64,000 nt of DNA, from NCBI GenBank assembly GCA_963576725.1, contig OY755240.1, forward strand, positions 97,126,316-97,190,315, read 5' to 3'. Origin of the DNA: Azorinus chamasolen. Taxonomy: Eukaryota > Mollusca > Bivalvia > Cardiida > Solecurtidae. The notes below the pieces were generated by a model that made no database searches, had not been told where the DNA came from, and worked only from the letters and a program-made list of their open reading frames with translations. The position numbers and the translations under genes are program-made. Shown one piece after another: positions 12,501 through 21,500 of this stretch; position 1 is the first letter of the stretch, and the number at the start of each line of letters is the position of its first letter.

Positions 12501-15500
12501 AATGTGAAGGAAAAGACACTATTTAACCCTTTACAATGTACTACAGTATAACCTCTCTTAACCGGAATTCTACTAGATAAGAATTTAGATACTTTTAGGC
12601 AGGTGGCTGCTTAATGCAGGGTGAACGTCATGCAGAAAGCTCCTCTAGGAGCTTTCTGCATGACGTTCACCCTGCATTAAGCTGCCACCTGTCTCCAAGA
12701 CCGATATTCATACTAAATTTAACGGCCGGTTAAGAGATGTTTTACTGTACACGAATATTCATATTAGAAATAAACAAATAATCTACATGTATGTATGAAT
12801 AGTTATTAGCTTTATAATATTCATAATAGCATAAAGTTCTGGCCATGGTAAAAACTGAAGAATCAGATTTCTAGTTTACCCTTTTGACGCTAAATTTCTA
12901 ATTGTTGTCGGCAATCATTCAGTAGAATAAGGAAATGAGATAAATAAATGTAAATTTCAAAGGAATAAAGCACAGGTATAGAAATAAAGTTTGAGATGCC
13001 TTTTCACATCACTGCAAACAGAGTAAACCCAGATCAGACAGCTCCTGTAGGTGCCGTCTAATAAAAGGATCTGCTCTGTGTTCATATGCCATTATAAAAA
13101 TTCATCAAATATTCTTTATGTAATTAGTTCTCACATACTGAGGTAAAGGGTTAAGCAAACGATAATAACTCAGCAGGCAAAAACAAAGTAGGTAAATAAG
13201 GAATATTACACGAATCTTTTGTTTTCAAATTAACATCTGTTTCTGCCAACTATGGACTATAAATTGGACGTCTCAGAGAGAGGGGAGCAGATACAGAGAG
13301 ACTGGGCGTGAGGCCCTACTCTTACTATTATTAGTTTTTCTGGTTCTTTTACATGCCCAGTGTAAAGGATTGATACATTGGACCTTGGTTTATAAAGTCT
13401 AGTACATGGTCTTGCTGAGGACCAAACCCAAGACCCCTGGTAATGTAGTCATTAACCACTCAATCACTCTCACCAATAAAGGGTTAATAACAATTTTTCG
13501 AATGAACATGTGTTCCACCTCAGTATGGCAAAGAGTGCCAAAAAGCATGATAGACAGACAGGTAATGAAGAAGTGATAGATAAATATCACCTTGCTTAAC
13601 CCTTCGCTTGCTATTCACCTCAATATACCTACCTGTAAATAGTGAAGACCCAGATGAGACAGCTCCTGCAGGAGCTGTCTCATCAGGGTCTGCACTATTT
13701 ACAAGTTGATTGTGCAACCAGTGCACTCCTAAGCAGTGATTGCACAGCGAAATACATGTACACAGTGAAGATATATGTAATTATACAACAGAGCATGGGT
13801 AAAGAAGGAGATTCAGCAAACGAAGGGTTAATAAAGAATGAAAAATGAACATTATCTGCATCCATAAGCAACACATACCTTCATATCTCTGTATATAACT
13901 CCTGATTTATGGAGATAATCTGTAAACAAAACACAAATTATTCATGTAGAATTAGCAACTAATTACTTCACATGCATACATATGTTAATACAGTAAAGTT
14001 TCACTCGTACAAACACTCAAAACAAGTTTAATTCTTGATTCTTACAACAGGTGGTAGCTTAATGTACGACAAAAGTGATACAGAAAGCTTTAAGCTCCTA
14101 TACATAGGAGCTTGCCCTGCATTAAGCACCACCTGCTTTTACAGTCTATTAACCCATTCCTCCATATGCTATTTTTAGATCCAACCACATTGAATAAATC
14201 TACCGAAAAGGAGCATTAACTAGAGAAAAGGAAAATTTTAGAATTTTGTAATTTGAAACCATTGTGATAAATAGAGCATTTGCTCCTATAAGAGCAAATG
14301 CTCTATTTATCACAATGGTTTTAGTAGATGATTTTTACAGAGGCGTAGAAAGGCGTATGTATGGAGGAAATGGTTAATTAATCAGTTTGTAATTAGACTC
14401 TACTGTAAGAAGACATTTAACAAGCACACATTCAAAAGTTTCAGGTATAATAAACAATGTTTTTGTTGACATTCATTTATACTAGAAAAGTGTTCCCTGG
14501 AAAAGATGTGTCACCTGATTTAAGCAGCTGTCATTAGGAAGTGCCATGTTCATTTGAGTTGCACAAATTCAAAGAATACTGGTTTAGATCCATGCTGTGT
14601 AATGTTAGCATACACATGTAATAATTGACATTCCTAAGTCACATAGAAAAAGAGATATGATTCAGATAAAAAGGTCTTATTCTTTAAATAACTGAGGTAA
14701 AAGGTCAAGGTCACAGACCATTGGAAAAAATATGCCACACTCTGCAATGTTAAGATGCACCAGGTACTACCTTACACTAAATCTGATGTTCCTATGAGAT
14801 ATACTCCAGACAAAGAAAGTTTAAGTGAGGTCAAGGCAAAAAACCTAAGGATAGGATATGTGACACTCCTTAAGATGTACCCATGTACAACAAATTTGAT
14901 GTTCCTAAGTAACATAGAATAGGAAATATGGTCCGAACAAAGAAGTATAATAAGTGAGGTTAAGATGGGACACTTGACATTGTTAAGATGCACCTTTACA
15001 TCAAATGTGATTTTCCTGAGTGACACAGTTTAGGTGATATGCTCTGGACATTGAAAGTGTCAAGATCCCTCTTTGTCTGCCATGCTTTCCAGGCTACATA
15101 AGTATGTGCATATATAAATTAACAGAACACAATGAACTACACCAAGAGAAAGGACAGTTTTAACTTTGCAAACACTTTATATTGAAACCACCTACAACAC
15201 CGAAAGACAAAACGTTTATTCTTGGCCTACACAAAGCCTATTAGGCTTAGCATCATCCAATCTGACCAATATTGAAGATACTGAATACATCTCATGGAAG
15301 ATGGAACCTGACCTTTGTTTTCATCGAAAGTATCATGTCGCAGTACCATACAAAGATAGTTGCTGTATACCGACCAGGTACTGAGGTTCTAAGTTCATTC
15401 TCATATCTGATTGGAGAGATTTTCAGCAAGCTCAAAATCTAACCAATCAGATGATTAAGAATGAAATTAAGACTCAAGCAAAAAGTTTTAAAACCTCCCT

Positions 15501-18500
15501 GCCAGCATCATTGGAAGCCAACCAGATATTATGTTTAAGGAGTAATCACTTACCAAGCACCATAGCCAGCTGTGCCACATACAACCGAACCAGATTCTCA
15601 GGGAAATACCCATGAAACGTCCATAACGTAAACATGTCACCATATGGGATATATTCTAAAACTGAAATCAAATAAATATGGTACATCACTGGGACTTGGC
15701 ATAAATATCAGGTCTTAAACAATATCATTTGTTAACCCATAACCTCATAGGCTATTTTAAGACCCAATCTCTTTCAATAAATCTACTGAAAATGAGAATT
15801 CATTAGAAAAAAGGAATTTTGTGTAATTTTGAAACCAATGTGATAAATAGAGCATTTGCACAATAGATTCAAGAAAAGAAAAGGTATCAATGTGAAGGAA
15901 TGGGTTAACCCTTTATCTGATTAATCTTCATGTAAGAAATAATGACATCGTAAATATTAACTAGTTGATTTCTGTAACTGGAATATGAACACAGTTTATT
16001 TTGGCCATTGTAGAGCTGTAGAATCATTATATAGTTTCATAAGCAAACAGAGCACACCCTGATCAGACTGTTCTTACAGGAGCTGTCGGATCAGGGTCTA
16101 CTCTGTTTACAAGGACATGAGAAGGCATTTCTATCAGGGAAAGGGTTAATGCAGTCCTGAACTAACCACTTCCCTGTTTAATAATAATGTAAGGAACAAT
16201 GACATCATGAATATTTATTAGCTGAAGTCTTATAATGGCATATATACAAAGGATGTTTGGCTCAGGCACAAACTGTAGAATCCGACCTATATAAAACCAT
16301 AAACAAACACAGCAGACTAATAATAACAAGGAATTATTTGGCTGTGAGAAAAACTTCAATAATATCTACATTATTCAATAAACAAATGGAGCAGACCCTG
16401 ATCAGGACAGCTCAAACAGGAGCTGTCTGATCTGAAAATTCTCTGTTTGCAAAGGTTACAAAAGTGGTCTGTATGAGTCACGAGTCACGGCACAGGCCAC
16501 AGTGGTATACGTTTTCAAAGTACTCAAACATGGTCCATGTCGCCTGCCTCTTTAATCCAGGGTGTGTGTGTGTGTGGGGGGGGGGGGGTGTTAAAAATAA
16601 TGTACCAATATTCATGATGTCTTTGTTGCTTGCAGTGGTATAATAAAACATCAATGGTGTTTTACCTATGTACAGGTGTTTCCTAGACTGCCAGTACTCT
16701 AGACATTTCACTATGAAGGGATGATCCCCAAGTATACTCTGCAAAGTAGAACACACAGAATGTGTAGGTTATCAGGTGCACAGAATGTATAAACTATCAT
16801 ATACAAAGAATGCCAAGGCTATCCTATGCAAAGAATGTCTAAACTACCATTGCAAAGAATGTCAAGGCTATCATATGTAAAGAATGTCTTAACTATCATA
16901 TACAAAGGGTCAAGGCTATACTATGTAAAGAATGTCTAAACTAGCATATGCAAAGAATGTCTTGACTATCATATACAAAGAATGTCAATGCTATAATATG
17001 CAGTGAATGTCTAAACTACCATTGCAAAGACTGTCAAGGCTATAATATGCAAAGAATGTCTAAACTATCATATACAAAGAATGTCTTGACTATCATATAC
17101 AAAGAATGTCAAATATATCATATGCAGTGAATGTCTAAACTACCATTGCAAAAACTGTCAAGGCTATCAGACATACAAGTTATCTAGGCTGTAAGGTACA
17201 TATATACATGTATATGAAAAACAAAATACTGAATAATATTTCTGGATACTAAACAATGTCAACATTTCTAAGAATGTGTGCAAAAATATTAATATTCATA
17301 AACAAATTCTAAACCCAACATTTCAGCACATTGTTATGAGATAATCTTAACAAAAGCTGTGAGGGCATCAACCTTCGTCCTATTTGGTGATTGTCCACTG
17401 CATACACTTCTCCTCAAAGAGATCTACCAACCTATGAAGTTTCCTGTTGATACCTCTAATACTTTTTGTTTAATCAGCAGTATTAAAGTTTTTTTCACGC
17501 CCCCGTCGACAATAACGCCAACCCCTACAACTACGCCAACGACCCAGTGATAACAATAGCTTGACGTTTCTTCGATACAGACGAGCTAAAAATGAAATAC
17601 TGGTTAGCAGCATTACTCCCATTATAGACCATACTCTATATGCTTTTCAGAGATCAAATACCCTCACTTAAACTGAATACTCAAATCTGTCAAATGATAA
17701 CCCTTTACTCCATAAATACGCCTTTCTACGCCTTTGTAATTAGAGCAGACACAGGTCAGACAGCTCCTGTAGGGTCGACTCCATTTGCTTATGGAATTCT
17801 ATAGATCTGATTCTACAGGTTCTGCTATGGCCAAAATTGCCAGCATTCAGATGCCATTATACACAATAATTCATGATGTCATCATTTCTTACATGAATAT
17901 TCATGGAGTAAAGGGTTAAGTAAACAGAGAAGACCCTGATCAGACAGTTCCTTATGGGTCAACTCTGTTTGCAAAGGTATAAAAAGGCAGCATTATTGAG
18001 TGAAGGGTTAATCATTTAACCTATTCCCTGTTATATGTTTTATACAATTTTCAATACCTACTGAATATTCATGGACAAAATAGTATAATGAAATGTGGAA
18101 AGTGGAACATTGTAACCATTTTAGAAAGTATAGCAAACCACAGCAGATCCTGATCAGACAGCTCATATAGGAGCAATCTGATCTGGGTCTACTCTCTTTG
18201 CAAATACATGATAAAGCGTTTATGTCAAGGAAAGGGCTATGTGAACAGGAGCTGACTTTAGTGGCTCATGTCAGTCATCTAGTCTTGTACACAACACATA
18301 CCTGTATGGCCGCCTCATCCTTACACTGTTGTATTGCACTTTCTACAATAATCTGCTTCTTATCTAGGACCTGAAATAATCGGATATAGCAGCATACATG
18401 TAGATGTTAATTTTTGTATAGTAAAATTTTCAAGGGAAGTTTTGGCTTAGACAAAAACTGTAGGATGAGTCTGAGTTTGTTCTCAAGCTTTTGATTGGTC

Positions 18501-21500
18501 AGATTTGAGCCTTTGGCTCAAATCTGACCAATCAAAAACTTGAGAACTACATATACAGTAAAAACTTATAAGTAAATAGTTCCTGTCTCTTTGTTCATTT
18601 TTCAAAAAAGAATAAAACTTCTGTGTCTAATGTTTCAAATAAGTTTGTAGATCTTTCAAATGGGATGAGTTTTCTGTTATTAAAAGCATAGATCTAACAG
18701 TCGAACAAACATTTGAAACATACTGCAATTAAGTTTCAGTCTACTTATTAAAGTTATTATAACCTAGTACTGCAACAGTTTTGTAACTACCACATTACTA
18801 TTGTGATTTTTTTTTAAATATTATGATTATGATTTTAGTGACAATAGTCATATAAGACACCATGTAACTCTGTGTTTCATCAGGATCTCTTCGAAAAGAA
18901 ATATGTACATTTTAGAACTAAAGCAGACATCAACGTTTGCTGATGAAATTTACTTTGTGTTAAAAGGAGTTAACTATTTGGAATGGAAAGCCAAAGAGGC
19001 ATTATAATCCTTTCCCTCATGAATATTTATACAAAAAGTTGTGACTTCATGAATATAAATTACCCGAATTTGTATATTGGTCGAAGAAAAATGTAATTTT
19101 TTTGCCATTTTAGAAACTGTTATATCAGATCTTTATTACTCCATAAGCAAACAGAGTAGAGTAGACCATGATCAGACGGTTCCTACAGGAGCCATCTGAT
19201 CTAGGTATACTCTGTTTGCAAAGGTGCCAAAAGTCTATATGAAAGAAAGGAAAAATGTAAAACTCTGTACCTTCATTGCATAATACTGTTTGTCATCTTC
19301 CCGCCGCACCTTCACAACATTTCCATATGCTCCCTTGGCTATCACATCGATAATCTAAATCATAGAAATCAGACAGGTTAGTGTAAGGTAAACACTGTTT
19401 ACCTCATGGGTATTTATGCAGGAATCATATCTTCATGCATATGCATAAACTTAATCTTTATCATTAAGGGAATTTAATTGGCTATTACGGAAACTGTAAC
19501 AGCAGATCTACACCATTCCATGGCTAAACAGGGCAGACCATAACCCTTTCCATATCTACACCATCCCATGGGTAAACAGGGCACACCATAACCCTTTCCA
19601 TATCTACACCATCCCATGGGTAAACAGGGCAGACCATAACCCTTAACAAAATAGCTATAATGAAAAATGGTAGGTGGAACATTGTAGCCATTGTAGAAAT
19701 AGATCTATCAAAGTCCATTAGCAAACAGAATGAATGAATGAATGAAAGACTTTATTTAACGAGGGTAGCTCAATTAGTCATAATGACTAATCTACCTCGA
19801 GGCCCTCAAACAAAAGCATTTCATACAAAATACAAAACAGTGCAGACCCTGATCAGACCGCTCCTACAGGAGCTGTCAGATCTGGGTGTACTCTGTTTGC
19901 AGATACTTGAAAAGGCATTTATATGAAGGTAAGGCTTAATTGTTTTCATAATCAATGAAATAGCCCGTATGATAATTCATTCCCTTTCAGTATCTTACTC
20001 TAAAAGAACTGTGTCACTTATAACCAGTATAAATTGGTTTAATTTCTGTTATAAAACAGTGACACATGAAGTTGTTTTGTTTAATTTCATGTTTAACTAG
20101 AAAATTGTGTCTGCAAGACACAGCGATGCCCCCGTGGTGGTGCTCGCCTAGCTGCACATAAAAGTAATTTGACCTTGACCTTGGGGCAGCATGGGCTGGG
20201 TGCACAATGAAAGTATGGATGGTGTTTAATGTGTATATGCAATTCCATGCCAATAGCTATAGTGATTATTGAGATATAAGACCATGAAAAAACTGTATGT
20301 AAATGACAACCAATTGCATGTAAAAATTTCCAAGTCATTTGACCTTGACCCTTTTGTGCAGCATGGATTGGGTGCCAACTAATAGCACAGATGGTGATTA
20401 ATGTGTATGTGAAGTTTCATGATGATGTGTATACTGTGTAGAAATTACTGACATATAACACTTCAAAAAACTGTGAAACGTACTGCACGTAAAAGCATGA
20501 CACACGGAAGGACAGACAGACGGACAGATGGACATGCACAAAACATAATCCCCCCTGACTATCGTCAACAGGGGCATAAAAAGTATTTTTTCACTTTTCT
20601 TCATGACAAAAACTACCATTTCTCATAACACTGCTCTGCTAACATTTGCAGTTTCAAATCACTCACATCAAAATCTGTGTCACTGCTTTTAACTGGAAAG
20701 TCTGGCAGAAACAATGCCTCTACAAGTGGAACAGCCAGCTGAGGCTGAGGGTTTGCTTTTACATTGGTGTCCGGTGAGTCCAGCTTATCCAACTGATTGG
20801 TGGATTTGCCTTTGAAGAGCTTCCAGGAGCTACGGGGCTTGTTTCTACTGAAGTCTGCATTCACATCCAGAATCTGAAAATAGTTATACAGTTAAATGCA
20901 TATTATACATGTACATGAATTGTTAATATCCACCCACAGGGTGATTTATATGAAAAATATTTATAATAATAAGAAACTCGTAGAGTGTTCTTTGTGTAAG
21001 AATTTGGGACGAATTCTGTGTAGAGGGGGTTAGGTGTAGCCGGGAAGTGATTATGGTGAAACAGTTGATAGGCTTTAGTCTGTGTGGCTTCATAACTCAG
21101 TCGGTAGAGTGTTGGAATGGTAAGCCAAAGTCCCAGTCAGGCAGGTCACAACTTTTTTACCATGTTACAGACAGCTCTTACAGGAACAGTCTGATATGTG
21201 TTTTAACTCTGTTTGCAAAGGCGTAGAAAGGCTTATTTATGTAGTAAAGGGTTCAGAAGAAATTCAGTCAAACACACAGACTAACCACCAAGTAAGTGTA
21301 AGCCGACACGATGCGTAAATTAATGCATTTTCAAGAACACCTTTTTCCTCCACCAAACCAAATGTTGTGACCACTTTTTACCATCGTCTCTCTGAGATAA
21401 TTCTAAAGTAACATGAGGAAAAGTGCAGCCTGGAGCAGGACTCAAACCCAGGACACCTCACTTACAGGTCGAGTGCTCTACCTACTGAGCTACCAGGTCT

